A stretch of 64,000 bases of DNA from Tieghemiomyces parasiticus (lineage: Eukaryota; Kickxellomycota; Dimargaritomycetes; Dimargaritales; Dimargaritaceae): NCBI GenBank assembly GCA_027575765.1, contig JANBPT010000043.1:1-64000 (forward strand), written 5' to 3'. A program made the position numbers and the translations under genes. The notes beneath the pieces were generated by a model, which made no database searches, was not told the DNA's origin, and worked only from the letters and a program-made list of their open reading frames with translations. Of the stretch, positions 1-11,887 are shown piece by piece; positions within the stretch are counted from its first letter, which is position 1, and the number at the start of each line of letters is the position of its first letter.

Positions 1-189
1 GCCCGCGGGATGGAGGACAAGCTGGAAGGCCAGGCCCGCCGCGAGGCTGCCAAGGCGGGTAACCGCCAGGAGGCCACTGCGGGTATGCAACAGGCCCAGG
101 CCAGCAAGGCCTACGGCGGTCCCATCCACAACACCGCCGCCAACGCCAAGACAGGCGCCGAGGCCGCCAAGTTCCATGCCAACCAGTAA
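1..189 (+). CDS. 3' end of an Ala/Gln-rich hydrophilic protein (partial)
   Basis: Frame 1 is open from the first base to a TAA at 187-189 and gives the last 62 residues of a protein that begins outside the window. The fragment is rich in Ala, Gln, Lys and Glu, has no hydrophobic stretch, and ends in Ala-Lys-Phe-His-Ala-Asn-Gln. The composition resembles small stress or LEA/CsbD-type hydrophilic proteins, but I recognise no specific family. The GC-rich third codon positions and the abrupt change to AT-richer sequence right after the stop support a real coding end. Function is unknown. Confidence 0.55.
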   Translation, partial: ARGMEDKLEGQARREAAKAGNRQEATAGMQQAQASKAYGGPIHNTAANAKTGAEAAKFHANQ

Positions 190-1178
190 ACCGCTCTCCC
201 GAGCGGCTCTTGTAGACTGCCTCCCATTTTTCACTGGCTTTTGTAGTTTTCTATTTTGTACTATACGTTCCTCCGGGGCCCATTCAAATCCCACTCGGAG
301 TTTGGGTATCGCATCCCGGTGCTCTGACCTGGCCAAGTCGTTTACACATTAAATTTTTCTCATTAACATAAAGACGTTGGTAAAAAAAAAGAGCGCCTAC
401 ATCCAGGTATGAGAACAATTTGAAGTCATTGCGATAATATCGTAAAGGCCGTAGGAGCTCAAGTAAGGGTAAAAGGGAGGGAGTCCAACTGACGATTGAA
501 CCATATTCATTACTGACTACTATGGTTAGCGTGACCGTTGTACTAATTCAACATGATCGCCTGCTGGGGCCCGGTGTGGTCTGGCCCATATGAACACCGG
601 ATCCACCGACGCATGGTTCCTAGAGGCACTGTAGCAATCATTCGCCTAACTGCCGACCCCTCGGTGCACAAAATGCTCGTTGCTGTCATACGGAATTTTA
701 CCCGTTAGTTCGTTTTCCCGTATTTTTCAAAGCCAACTTAGGTTGATAAGCTGCACCTGGCTGATTTTCCACTAGCCTAACAGGGAAAAGCTCCAGCTAC
801 TTTGCGGGGTCCAGTATATCGAAAAGTGTGGTTCGGCTCCACACCTCCGAAGACTTCCATTCCCTTGATAGGCAGCAATCGGCCGAGCCCATGAGAGCCG
901 CTCCTTATAACAATCTCCACACTGTAGATTCAAACGTTATTCATACCTGCTAGCTCTATTCCCCGATGTTTCCCAGCCTCATTTCCTCACCCTGTACATT
1001 CCTCATTTGCTACCACTCACTTGCTTACCCTTTTATCCTTTACTAAACCTCCCCTCCTCAGCTGCTCATCACACATCCCTTCTCACCCCCCTCTTTCTTA
1101 GACCTCCTTTCCTACTCGACCCAAGCTTTGTGCTCCTGAGTCTAACGCCTAACCCCACCGCTGTCTCTCATTCGTGCC
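190..1178. other. Intergenic: 3' UTR of the first gene and GCN5 promoter
   Basis: No coding frame is supported. The last ~200 bases before the GCN5 ATG are pyrimidine-rich (repeated CCTC/TTCC tracts), a pattern also seen just upstream of other genes in this window and typical of fungal 5' leaders. Confidence 0.6.
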
Positions 1179-2927
1179 ATGTCGGCCCAGAGCGTGCTCG
1201 ATTCCCCTGTGCCATTGCGCAAGCGACCGCGTATAAAGAACGAGGACGAATCCGACGACCAGCCCCATAGCCTCAGGTTTTCTGAAGTGCGCCCTGACAC
1301 CGATGGCCGTACGGCGGGGCCTTCTTGCGGCAGCCAGGACAGCCGCGCCGCCAACGGCAGTAGGAACGACGACGACCTCCCCATCAAGCAGGAACCTACT
1401 GACCAGGAGTTACCGCCAACAACTCCCTTCCCTGCGACCGCCAATGGCACTGACCTCGAGGCTGGAATGCCCCCCATAAAATTTAAGCCTGCAGAGATTG
1501 AGGAACGGAAGGGGATCATCCGTACGCAGGTTGTGGAGAATGACAATAGCCGCGATTCAAACATTCTGCTCACGGGTCTCAAGAACATCTTCCAGAAGCA
1601 GCTGCCCAAGATGCCGAAGGAGTACATTGCGCGGTTGGTGTACGACAAGTAAGTGCTTGTAGGAGTGGCTTCGATGCCCAAGTGTCTTTAGTGAGTTGCC
1701 TTGTCGCTACCCGGTAAGAAGGCAAGCCGGTCGCGTCTGTTCGCCCGCGAGCCCCCCTCCCCCGGGACTGGGGACCTATAACTAACCGTCCCTATGCCTA
1801 TTATGATGGCCCCGATCCACCCGGGCCAGATGCCACGGGAGCATGGCTATCGTCAAGGGCGATTATAACGTCGTCGGCGGCATCACTTACCGGTTATTCA
1901 ACAGCCGTGGGTTTGCCGAAATCGTCTTTTGCGCCATCTCGTCGTCAGAACAAGTGCAGGTAAGTCGGGATGGCTGATCAAGGTTGGTCACTTGATACCT
2001 CCGCTTAGGGGGGAAAGTGCCACTGTGACGCACTGATCGGCTCCGGGCTAACCTTCCGCCCTCCCTTCTCTTCCCCATCCACCACCCCGCGCATGGCCTG
2101 GTCAATACCAGGGCTACGGCTCTTTCCTGATGAGTTCGCTCAAGGATTACATGCTTGAGCACACCCAGGTGCGGCACTTCCTGACGTATGCCGATAACTA
2201 TGCCATCGGATACTTCAAGAAGCAAGGATTCAAGAAGGAAATCTCACTAGACAAGCCCATCTGGATGGGATACATTAAGGACTATGAGGGCGGGACCCTA
2301 ATGCAGTGCTCTATGTACGAGGAGGTACGGTACCGCGCGCTGTCCCGGGACCTGGCGTTGCAAAAGTGGATCGCGCAACAGAAGACGGCGCGCATGTCCC
2401 GTTCGCACGTGGTGTACCCGGGTCTCGAGTGCTTCCGAGCCGCCGCGGCAGCTGACCAAGGGTCCGATCAGAGTCCAAGTACGCGGCAACGGTCGGCGGG
2501 GGCCGGCGCGGTGGTCATCGATCCATACAGTATCCGCGGGGTCAAGGAATCTGGGTGGACACAGGAGATGGACCTGCAAGTCAAGAAGCCAGTCGCCAAC
2601 AACCGGATGGCGATTCAGCGGCGAATCGTATCGGACCTCCAAAACCACAACCAGGCGTGGTCCTTTATGAACCCGGTCAACTCTGACGAGGTCCCCGACT
2701 ATTATTCGGTCATCAAGGAGCCCATGGACCTTAGTACCCTCGAGGCCAATGTCGAGAGCGAAATGTACCCTACCATGCGCGAGTTCGCCAAAGATGTCCA
2801 GAAAATCTTTGACAACTGTCGGCGCTACAATGCTGAAAATACCATCTATTACAAGTGCGCCACGAAGCTCGAAAAGTACTTCAAAGAGAAGCTCAAGGAG
2901 TACTCGGCCACCCTCAAGGATAAATAA
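1179..2927 (+). CDS. GCN5: Histone acetyltransferase Gcn5 (GNAT domain plus bromodomain)
   Basis: Three exons: 1179..1648, 1830..1959 and 2112..2927, 471 aa. Introns of 181 and 152 bp have GTAAGT donors and CAG acceptors; the first splits a Lys codon. Residues 1-~125 are disordered and charged. The HAT domain (~130-300) carries [20 protein letters not shown], the catalytic glutamate in [11 protein letters not shown] (Glu187), the acetyl-CoA loop QVQGYGSF, and the [17 protein letters not shown] and [18 protein letters not shown] blocks of Gcn5/PCAF. A bromodomain (~365-465) has [17 protein letters not shown] and YNAENT, with the acetyl-lysine-binding Asn. In known fungi Gcn5 is the catalytic subunit of SAGA/ADA and acetylates histone H3 tails in the nucleus. 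The family match is unambiguous; exon borders were set by codon phase and homology. Confidence 0.97.
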
Positions 2928-4882
2928 GCCGGCGGTGGGCGGGGAAGAGTCGGCATCTTTTTCGCTTTTTTTTAATTATTTTTATTTTTATTTCGGGCGT
3001 GCGTACCCGGTACGTGTCGCGTTTTATCTCGTGTACCATCATGCTTTCCGCGCTTCCTCATCCTAGCGAAACCTTCTCCCACCCCACCCTTGGCAAGTTA
3101 TTGTCTTGGTTCTGGAATTGTAATTGACAACGGGCCGTCTACTTGACCTGCATTTCGATCCTTTCTCTCTGATATAAGATCCTGTATTTAACAAGTGAAT
3201 CGACTAGAAAAAAAAACGGCGTTCCGTGATTGAACTGCGCGAGGCGTCCAGTGGGTAGGAAAGCAGAAGTTCAGAAATACGTAACTAGGAGGGGGGAGGA
3301 GGTTGTCAAGCGCGCAATCGCATGCGTGAGCAGTGCGAACTAATCCGCAGGTGTGGGGAGAGGGGGGATGGTCCGTCATGGTAGTCATGGTCGGTGGAAT
3401 GAATAGCGCCCCGGAAGTATTACCAGGGAGATAGATACCGCGTGTAAGGGATAGTTAATGGTGTGGGAGCGGCCAGATGCGAAGAGGCTGTTTTGACGCC
3501 TAAAGACCATTAAATAGGGCGGCTGAGCTAAACAGTAAATATCGCCTATCCGGTGGGGAAGTTGTCGAAGGTGGGAATACGAGGGGCCTGGTCGTAAGGT
3601 AAGCAGGGAAACGTAGAAAACAAGCAGCTGGTGTATATTAATGATGCTCTGGTAGTAATAATAGTCGGGTTTTAGATACCGGTGAATTGGTAGACTGCGG
3701 CTTAGGCCGGCTGGCCGCCCTTGATTAGTCAACAGAGCCTGTATTTAGTACGAGCAGCCCCTAACCGAAGGACATTAAAAGTTGAGAGCTAGTATTGGTG
3801 AGTGGGCTCTGAGGATGGTCACTCGAACAACATGTTGTAGAAATTGCAAATAGTAGTGAGGAAGTAAGTGGGCTGTTTCTAGTAAGTGAACCTATTGGTG
3901 ATGAAATTATGGTGGCATTGGTGCTGAGAGGAAAATGGGCCGTCATGTTGATAGGCTTTGGGCAATTAATAGGTTAGCTTTACTCTAACTATGGGCTATA
4001 TCCGCCATACACCACGTAGAGTGGCATTCTCACCAGAAACCCGTGTGTACCTATTACCAAATCATCGCTATTCAATCTCCTACGTCCGTTTCCTCATTAG
4101 GACTCCGGGACATTTGGGAGCCAACTTGCTTCCCAAAAAGAAACCCGGGCGATAGATGGTGGCTGAAGCAGATAACGAACGTAGATTAGACACGGTAGAG
4201 TCACTGGATATTGACTTTAGGCATTCCATTTTAAGCACCGAGTGCCGATGCTGGCCTTCCTCAGCTGAGGTACGTGGACGAGTTGGTCGTCGAATCGAAT
4301 AGAGGAGAGAGGGCCAATGACCGTTGGGAAGACCGTGGCAGAGGCGTTCATTGTGGCTTGCACATATAAAGGAAAAACGGAGATTGCAATCCGCACTGTG
4401 AAGCATGTCAGTTGTAGGAAACAGTCAGCTTGACAGGTGAGATTGGAAGTGACGCTCCGCCGCTTGGATTGTAAGGAAAGGAGGGCAGTAAATAATGGGC
4501 TTTATTGGAGGCTTTCAGGGATATAGTTTCTTCCACCAGATCTCCTCCATAAAGTAGGATTATCGGTGGTTTATTCGGCAGACTAGATGTCCTGATACTC
4601 CCTCCGGTCTATGTATTTAAAGAGACGATTTCCCCTGTACATGTCGATATGCAGTTGACATTAATAAGATAAACAATTATACATCAATTAATAATAAGCA
4701 AGCTAATTCTATAATATACTACGTATCATGAGAAGAATCCCAATGCCATGACGCGTTTGGTAGGATTCAATTCAATTTTATATTAAGTTGCAGTATACAT
4801 ACACACCTCAATTTATAGGCAGCTTCATACTTGCTCCTATTGCAAAGAAAACCTTATTAACCTTGTGGTGGCATTAAAGAAC

Positions 4883-5542
4883 CTAGGAGTGGCAAAATAC
4901 AACCTCCTCGAGTAACGGACAATGGTCAGCGAGGGCTGTGCGGACTAGAAGGTCCCTTCTGACTCCATTTCCCAGGACCAGTGTGGTTAATTGACTCTTA
5001 CGCGGGAAGAGGTAGAGTAAGGTGTTGAAGTTTAAGGCGGGTGTCTCGTGGCCGTCCTGGGCTTCCAGAATTATGGTCTTGGCTTTTTTCAGTAGGTTTG
5101 CCAGCGGAAAATGGCCGAGACCTCTGGTGTGACTGGTGACCCACACTAATCTTACGGTGTGAACATTACACAGGTACTGTGCGAATCTGTAGAGCAGAGT
5201 GTAAGTAGTGCGAAGTATTGGCCCGTTAAGAATAATAGTGATGGCATTGATGTCTTGACCATTCTCAGATACTAGTTTCATAATTGGGCTCAGGTTTGAG
5301 CAGTAGTGGATCAATAGGCCCTGGTCCAAGTTATTAGAGATGGAAGACGACCGCATTGCGCCTATGAAGTAGACTTCGGCCTTGTAAGAGAATCGGTATG
5401 TGCTAGGGTGAGATCGATACCTAAAACGCTTTATGCAGAGCAAATCGGAGTGGCAGAGGTCAAAAGTGGCCAGAAATGGCGCGGTACGGAAGGAGACGAC
5501 GTGTAAGAGGGAGTTGAAATTTAAGCTTACTTTGGCTAGCTT
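4883..5542 (-). pseudogene. Fragment resembling an LRR/F-box-like protein (possible relic or internal exon)
   Basis: The minus-strand frame is open from 5542 to a stop at 4883 (~219 codons) but contains no ATG at its start. Two similar segments (LNFNSLLHVVSF near the start and LNFNTLLYLFPRKSQLTTLV near the end) recur with leucine spacing like RNI/leucine-rich repeats of F-box proteins, and the end reads ADHCPLLEEVVF, typical of an LRR. No upstream exon with a convincing donor was found. It is either the last exon of a gene whose 5' part is degraded or a pseudogene of a lineage-specific family. The LRR assignment rests on pattern only. Confidence 0.3.
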
Positions 5543-6915
5543 TCACCCTTTCAAAGCAAAACATGGATTTCTTTATATACCCGGCATGGTAGTCGTCAAA
5601 CTACGAGGCAGATGACCAGTTCTTAGCCACCTCCATTACACCTCCTATTGCACCGCTGATTTAGATAATGTAGATAGTAAAACTAACAAGGAAAAAGTGG
5701 CTTGGCCAGTAGACTCCGTTAGGCCCTTGCCTTCACGTTCGACCGCTAAAGTAGCCATCATCTCTTTTTTTAGGGCGAACTAGGGTGAGTATTCCTCTAA
5801 AGTACAGTAGCAGCCTGACCTTCACGATATCAACCACTCTCCCCTGCAGAAATATTCCATGGGAACCTGATTTGAAGCCGTCTATCCGCTGCTCTTTGCT
5901 ACCGCCTGGTTTGTTTACTCGTCCTTCGCATTCAACCTCGATACTGGCTGCTTGATCAGTGGCAGCTATGTTGACCAACCGGGTCAGGACTACCCAGTTG
6001 CTAAATCAACTAGCCCCAGGCACCCCAGCTGGCCTACCATCCAATTGAACCATGTCCCATTTACTCAAAGCAGTCGTATCGACAACTACCACGAACCGGG
6101 GTTATCCCCGGTCTCCTGCGAAGTGCAGGCCACGGATTATGTCAGGCCTTGAACTACAGCCCTGTCCTATGCAAGCCACCTACGGCCCAGCGGGTTAGTG
6201 CATTTCATCACCTGACACCATAGGCGACCTCTGTCCTAAAACCTGACTACCTCGTCAACCCTGTAGAATCTCAAGCCCACCATGACTAATGCCAGTAACT
6301 CTACCCCCCAGGCATTACCTTTACGCTTTCACAAACCACGCCACTAACTCCGTGATTCTGATTACTTATTGCACTTTTGATGAGGACGAAAGGGGGGAAT
6401 GGCTTCTTGATAGGTTGGTGGTCTGGGTATGGGCATAGACATGACTCGCGGAAGATTCTTCCAATCACCTATACCTCTATAACGACGACCTTTAAATGAA
6501 GTGGTTAGATTAACTGTGGTTCGTTATATGGCTCGTACTTCCTCGTTGTGTGTGTTTCGCGGAGACAATTTCAGCATGAAAAATCACTTTCTGCACTATG
6601 ATAAAAGGGACAGTACTTCGACTGGCCATATTTAATACCGAGCCAACAGGGTACGTCTTATGTGGTAGGGCTTACTGTACTACCCATCAGCCAACATTTT
6701 CCGTTGAATTTCGGATCAGAACGGGTTGAGTAAACTGGCCCATAGCTTCGATCAGGCAATATGGTTCATCATAGGTTATGATCACTCAGTGGTGAATGTA
6801 GGGTAAACACTCAGAATGCGGCAACTAGGAGGTTGCCGAGTGCTCAATTGGACACGCGAGCAGTAGGAAAGACGGAGGAGAAGGTGTCTTGGCACTCGCA
6901 TGGAAAATTTAAACG

Positions 6916-7212
6916 TTAGAGAGCTCTGATGTCGTTTACGGATAGGTGGATATCAGATATCGAGGTGCGGTGAAAATAATAGGATCTGTTAAACACGGTA
7001 AAGGTGCTCAATCGACCAAGACCGCAGGGTAGGGCAAGGTAGTAGAGCAGCCATGCTGGATAGGTCATTTCGCAGAGGCAGATCCAAGTCAATGCCCAAT
7101 ATGTGTCGGTCGCTGCACACAGTAAGGTGCAGTACGTGGTCATAGCTCGTATCCAAGGCCATAGCGGGCTATCGTTCCCCGGCCCATTTTGAAGGATACA
7201 CAGATGGACCAA
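6916..7212 (-). pseudogene. Possible membrane-protein fragment
   Basis: About 98 minus-strand codons without an ATG start encode a Trp/Tyr/Cys-rich, mostly hydrophobic stretch with two candidate membrane helices (around YCTLLCAATDTYWALTWICL and YPAWLLYYLALPCGLG) followed by a basic aromatic segment, FNRSYYFHR. This composition is unlike random translation of AT-rich DNA and could be part of a decayed 7TM or transporter gene. No flanking exons could be placed, so this is a weak call. Confidence 0.22.
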
Positions 7213-8053
7213 GGTCCATTGGCAGATCAGACGGCTGTATCATTTCAAGCATTGAGTGGGTGATGTGGTGCCACTCTTTAATAAAGATACCGTGGTACTA
7301 TTTATAGAAATAACTCTTGCACACCTCGCTACCCAGGATGGCCTACGTTTTCCCCACTCTCACTGTTGCTACAGTCCCAAGGGCTTAGGAGCGGAATCAT
7401 TCAGGCTGAGGAGGACTAGCCCGACAACGTCAACTTTGCAGGACCTCCAGTCCCCTACGGCAGGCTGATGGCTCAGCCTAACCTTTCGTAAGTCGCTTCT
7501 CCAGAACGGTCAACCCATCGACCCGCCGACGCCGGCAGCCTGCCCACCGGTCCTATAGATCATGTTCGATCGCCTCCCCGTTCCCGCGCTCCACTCATCA
7601 TCATTAATTCACGGCGGTGGCCAGACAACGTACCTGCGACCTCCCTACCCATAGCGAATACTAACGCCGATAGGGATTGTTTTCATGTGGGACTGAGAGG
7701 CGGGTGACGGCGTTGCACAGGGGGAGATATAGGAGGGGCGCAGTACGGGCGTAGGTGTACACTGTTGGCGTTGCTCCCATATCCTTCCCATTGTCTTTCC
7801 AACTTTGCATGCCAACTGACCTTTCCTCCTCTGACGGAGCTTCACTCATTTGATAACACGACCCCCCTCCACTAGCCATACGTCAGGTAAGTGGCCTGCC
7901 TTGGGCCCCAGCTCTCCTCTTGCCGATTGGTGACGCAGAGCTAAAAGTTGCCAAGGCTGTCTTGCGAGGAAGGGGATTCGAGCCTGACGAGTGCTATCCA
8001 TGCTTAACCTCCTCTTCCAAATCTACCCCTCATCCACCACTCACCCTGACAGC

Positions 8054-8665
8054 ATGATTCAAGAAGTATTTGGCCGTTTTCTCCACGACTTCAAGGACAA
8101 CCCGATCAACTGGGTCCTGGCGGCGGCCCTAATCTACATGGTCCAGGCCATTCTCTTCCCTTCGGTGCGTGGCGCCCCCGCGACAGAGACTGGGACCGCC
8201 CCAGAGACCTCAGACACCCGGGCCGCTGACCAGGCCTCGTCATCGAAGAAAGCTTCCCCCGCCGCCTCGTCCTCAGTCACCCCGGCCAGCCGTGACAAGA
8301 TCAAGCACCCGGAAACCGTCGTCTTCAAGGAATACACTATGCGGGAGCTCCTGCCTTATAACGGGGCCGATGGGAGCCCCAACGGCAAGATTTACATGGC
8401 TGTCAGTGGTAAGGTGTTCGACGTGTCCCGCGGGGCCAACTTTTACGGACCCCAGGGCCCTTACGGTAACTTTGCCGGCCAGGATGCCTCCCGCGGTCTG
8501 GCTAAGGGCACATTCGAGAAGGATATCCTGCCTGACGTCGGGAAACCTATCGATACGCTCGAGGACCTGAACGCCGAAGAGCGTGATGCCCTCAAAGACT
8601 GGGAGTCGCTGTTCGTCAGCAAGTACCCCCAGGTTGGTGTCCTGGTCAATGAGAAGGATGCTTAA
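8054..8665 (+). CDS. DAP1: Dap1/PGRMC-like cytochrome b5-fold haem protein
   Basis: Single exon, 203 aa from the ATG at 8054. An in-frame ATG at 8000 would add 18 residues, but the sequence there is a CT-rich leader and the later start puts the membrane anchor at the usual place. A helix follows at ~18-38 (NPINWVLAAALIYMVQAI), then a Ser/Ala/Pro-rich linker, then a cytochrome-b5-like domain (~95-195) with FKEYTMRELLPYNG, GKIYMAVSGKVFDVS and the signature FYGPQGPYGNFAGQDASRGL, whose tyrosines ligate haem in PGRMC/Dap1 proteins. Known members sit in the ER membrane, bind haem and support cytochrome P450 enzymes of sterol synthesis, including Erg11. No intron is needed. Family assignment is firm; the start is less certain. 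Confidence 0.92.
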   Translation: MIQEVFGRFLHDFKDNPINWVLAAALIYMVQAILFPSVRGAPATETGTAPETSDTRAADQASSSKKASPAASSSVTPASRDKIKHPETVVFKEYTMRELLPYNGADGSPNGKIYMAVSGKVFDVSRGANFYGPQGPYGNFAGQDASRGLAKGTFEKDILPDVGKPIDTLEDLNAEERDALKDWESLFVSKYPQVGVLVNEKDA

Positions 8666-9176
8666 ACTTGGTACGCCCACCGCCCAGCGCGCACCGGTTA
8701 ATTGCTCTTCGTCCGCCCTCTCTTTGGACAGCGTGCAATGTTGCCCACGCCCTTCAAGCGTCGCCAGCGTTTATTTTTTGTCCCCTCCTACTCACTTTAG
8801 CATCTTTGCACCCGTCATTAAACCATTCTTAACTCAAGGCCCCTGCCATCTCCGCCTTTCTTTATTTATATCCTTGCCGTATTGCTTCTTAACTTCGTTG
8901 TTTTATCGGTTGGTCCCTGGTTCCCACTTTACCAAACTCATAACTTACCCGACGGTCTCATTGGGTGTAGTCTTTATAAAAATAATAATAAGCATAGGGC
9001 GAAGATAACCCATTCCTCCGTTAAGTTGCGGTGCTCTATCCGATTGGGGTATTTTGTAAGTTGGGGAGGTTGGAAGGGCGCCCATATTGATGAAGTATAA
9101 AAACCAAAACCAAACAAAAAAAGAAGTGGTGCACCCACCACCCCAAACATCTCAGTGCAGTTGCCCCACACATACC
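8666..9176. other. Convergent 3' intergenic region
   Basis: Lies between the stops of the convergent Dap1-like and complex I genes. T-rich, with several short A/T runs suitable for polyadenylation. No gene seen. Confidence 0.6.
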
Positions 9177-10586
9177 TTAGCGGTCCACCTCGCCGAACAC
9201 CAGGTCACAGGTACCAATGATGGTGACCATGTCAGCCAGCATGTGGTCGCGGGCCATCTTGTCGGTGACAGCCAGATGGGCGAACCCGGGGGCCTTGATC
9301 TTACAGCGGTAGGGGCGGTTGGAGCCATCAGACACAAGGTAGACACCAAACTCGCCCTTGGGGGCCTCGATGACGGTGTAGGTATCGCCAGGGGGCACGT
9401 AGTAACCCTCGGAGTAGAGTTTGAAGTGATGGATAAGGGCCTCCATGTTCTCCTTCATGTGGGCGCGGGGCGGCGGCGCAATCTTCCAGTCCTCGACTTT
9501 GACCGGGCCCTCGGGCATCTGCTCGAGACACTGCTGGATGATGTGGAGGGACTGGCGCATCTCCTCAATGCGGCAGAGGTACCGGTCGTAACAGTCCCCG
9601 CGGGTCCCCACGGGCACGTCAAACTTGACCCGGTCGTAGGCGTCGTAGGGTGCTTCCTTGCGGATATCCCAGCGCACCCCGGACCCACGCAACATCACAC
9701 CGGAGCACCCCCAGTCCATGGCCTCCTGCGCTGTGAGCACGCCGATATCGACCGTACGGCTCATCCAGATCCGGTTGGCCGACACGACCTCCTCCATCTC
9801 ATCCAAGCGGCTGGTGTACTGCTTGGCCCAGGTATAAATGTCGTCCATGAGACCGATGGGCATGTCGGAGGCAACGCCGCCGGGACGCACGTAGGCCGCG
9901 TGCATGCGGGCACCGGACACCCGCTCGTAAAACTCCATCAAGCGCTCGCGCTCTTCAAACTGCCACAGGAACGGAGACAGGGCGCCAACGTCCATGATGT
10001 GGGTGGTAATGGCCATGATGTGGTTGAGGATACGGGTAATTTCGCCAAACAGGGTGCGAATGTACTTGGCGCGCAGCGGGATATCAACGTTCAGCAGCTT
10101 CTCTACCGCCAGCGAGTACGCCTGCTCGTTGGTCATCATGGACACGTAGTCCAGCCGGTCAAAATACGGCAACGCCTGCAGGTACGTTTTGTACTCGATA
10201 AGCTTCTCCGTACCGCGGTGCAGAAGGCCCACGTGCGGGTCGGCCCGCACGATGCGCTCGCCCTCCAGCTCCAGAATCATGCGTAGCACGCCGTGGGCGG
10301 CCGGATGCTGGGGTCCAAAGTTGATGGTGTAGGGCTTCACGCTGACCTCGGGAGAGAGTACTTCCTCCGGGTTGGGCGACATGTCGTCCATCGGGATTCT
10401 GAAATCGGGCACCTCTGGCTGGTCAAACTTTTGCGGCGGCAGCGTCGCTTGTCCGCGCACCGAGTTTAGGAGAGCAGACCGGTGGGCTCCGGCGGGCTGG
10501 GTGGTGCGGGTCAGCGGGGTGAGGCGGGCCGCTAGCGTCGGCCGGGCCAGGGCCGCGAGACGTAGCTTGGAGGCCAGGAAGGACAT
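9177..10586 (-). CDS. NDUFS2: NADH:ubiquinone oxidoreductase 49-kDa subunit (NDUFS2/NuoD family)
   Basis: Single exon, 469 aa, ATG at 10586. Residues 1-~48 are rich in Arg, Ala, Ser and Thr with no acidic residue, as in a mitochondrial targeting peptide. The mature part has the NuoD hallmarks: [81 protein letters not shown] (recognised in segments), and the C-terminus [14 protein letters not shown], which is the canonical end of the family. It forms part of the quinone-binding pocket in the peripheral arm of respiratory complex I in the mitochondrial matrix. Length and ends match the family, so the annotation is secure. Its presence shows that this organism keeps complex I, unlike budding yeast. 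Confidence 0.97.
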   Translation of the reverse strand: MSFLASKLRLAALARPTLAARLTPLTRTTQPAGAHRSALLNSVRGQATLPPQKFDQPEVPDFRIPMDDMSPNPEEVLSPEVSVKPYTINFGPQHPAAHGVLRMILELEGERIVRADPHVGLLHRGTEKLIEYKTYLQALPYFDRLDYVSMMTNEQAYSLAVEKLLNVDIPLRAKYIRTLFGEITRILNHIMAITTHIMDVGALSPFLWQFEERERLMEFYERVSGARMHAAYVRPGGVASDMPIGLMDDIYTWAKQYTSRLDEMEEVVSANRIWMSRTVDIGVLTAQEAMDWGCSGVMLRGSGVRWDIRKEAPYDAYDRVKFDVPVGTRGDCYDRYLCRIEEMRQSLHIIQQCLEQMPEGPVKVEDWKIAPPPRAHMKENMEALIHHFKLYSEGYYVPPGDTYTVIEAPKGEFGVYLVSDGSNRPYRCKIKAPGFAHLAVTDKMARDHMLADMVTIIGTCDLVFGEVDR

Positions 10587-11428
10587 GATCCACGAAAAGG
10601 GAAGGGTGAAAAAGGGCTACGTATATCAAGTGAGGGGGGATGGAAGGATGGGAGAATGGGCGGGTGATCGTTTAAAGGCAGCGGGATGCAACGGGTAAGT
10701 TGGTCCGAATGTGGGTGGTACGTCCGGTTACAAATGTAAGGTTGGGGATGAATCGGACGGTGAAGCCAAAACGAGTAAGTGGATATCCGATGCGGTTAGC
10801 GGTGAATCAGGGTTGCCAGTTGGTGGGGTGTGCCAGGCATGGGCTGTCCTGCTGGGTTTTCAAAGGCAATCTACGGCGCAAGAGGCCCGATGGAGAGGCT
10901 GGCTGCTCTGGATTTGGGGCGCTCCTACCGGACACCCCTTCCATGAGTGAGACCACAACACGCCACCTGGCACGTACGCACTATCAAGGGGTGAGGGCGT
11001 GCCGGTGGGACCTTCCTTTATGTGATAGGCAAGGACACGCGGCCTCTGAGCTGCAGACAGGCTAATGGGCGCGAGGAATATGGCTCTCCGGAGTGCGTGG
11101 ATACCTGGTCTGCTGCGGAGCATCTTAAAAAAGCGGGCAAGACCGAGGGGAGGGTGTCAGCCCTGGCTGCCTAGAGGTCGACACGGTCATTCAGGATCAT
11201 AGATAGAACCATTGGTGAGGTCGCCAGGTGGGCATTATGTGCTGGGTATAGGCTGTGGTTTATTTGTGCAAAGAGGGTAGGGGAATAGCCCAACCATGTG
11301 GGTTTAAAACAACGTACGGCGGGGTGCTCGTCTAAAGAGAACTTGCCCCCTCCCCACCGCCGCTTACAAAAGGGGATGGGCGGAAGTGCAGCAGGAGCTA
11401 GGAGTTGGCTTACTAAAATCTAATCGAG
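10587..11428. other. Intergenic: promoter of the 49-kDa subunit gene and 3' side of the SERF gene
   Basis: GC-rich for intergenic DNA, with many G-runs but no supported coding frame. The segment just above 10586 is the leader of the complex I subunit gene. Confidence 0.5.
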
Positions 11429-11887
11429 TCAAGCCTTGGGGGCACTTGCGGCCGCTGCCAGTTTCTCGGCAGCTTTCTGTGAAGATGAAGTCGGGGAGGG
11501 ATGGTAAGTAGAGTTAGGGCACGTATAGCTCCCAGGGAGCTGGGTTAGTACTAGTCACAGCTTCCGTCTTGGTCGTCTAGGAGGAAGCTACTCACCGGTA
11601 AGCATAAGGAACGAGCTCCAAAGCCAACTCCCCTCGCGGGATGTCTGATGTACGGTGTTAACCGTCGCTGCAACACCAGTCGTCCAAACCTTGAGCAGGC
11701 CGATAGTGAAAGGGTCGGGCCGCAGCTCAGCTTCACGACTTACCTTCTGCTTTTCGCGCATAATGTTAGCGTCATCCTCCTTCTTCTTGATGAGGGCCCG
11801 ACCATCGGTGGTCTTGCCCTTGCCTTGCTTTTCGGCCTTCTTGCGGGCCTTTTCCCGGGCGAGTTCGCGCTGGTTACCACGGGTCAT
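11429..11887 (-). CDS. Small EDRK-rich factor (SERF/4F5 family), two exons
   Basis: Exons 11744..11887 and 11429..11476 on the minus strand, joined over a 267-bp intron (donor GTAAGT, acceptor ACAG), give a 63-aa protein. It starts MTRGNQRELAREKARKKAEK, almost the exact N-terminal signature of SERF/4F5 proteins, continues with the GRALIKKKEDDANIMREKQK block, and ends with an Ala/Lys tail (KAAEKLAAAASAPKA). Both exons are in phase 0. Members are small, very basic, intrinsically disordered proteins; MOAG-4/SERF homologues modulate amyloid aggregation, and nucleic-acid binding has been reported. Length equals the usual ~60 aa. The second exon is only 16 codons including the stop. Confidence 0.88.

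Larger units (their letters stand above)
2928..8053. other. Gene-poor 5-kb interval with decayed protein-like fragments
   Basis: AT-richer than the flanking genes, with no complete gene that I can support. Two stretches read like parts of proteins (4883-5542 and 6916-7212, both minus strand) and are listed separately. Around 4,630-4,800 the DNA is strongly AT-rich. The last ~100 bases before 8,054 form the CT-rich leader of the Dap1-like gene. Confidence 0.5.

Noticed and set aside
6378..6393. TGATGAGGACGAAA, resembling a hammerhead core
   Set aside because: Stem-loop II is missing entirely and no pairing stems I/III surround it; probably coincidence, or at most a deleted relic.
9087..10286. 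399-codon plus-strand open frame
   Set aside because: Exactly antisense to the 49-kDa complex I subunit; a shadow of its GC-biased third codon positions, with His/Val/Gly-rich nonsense composition.
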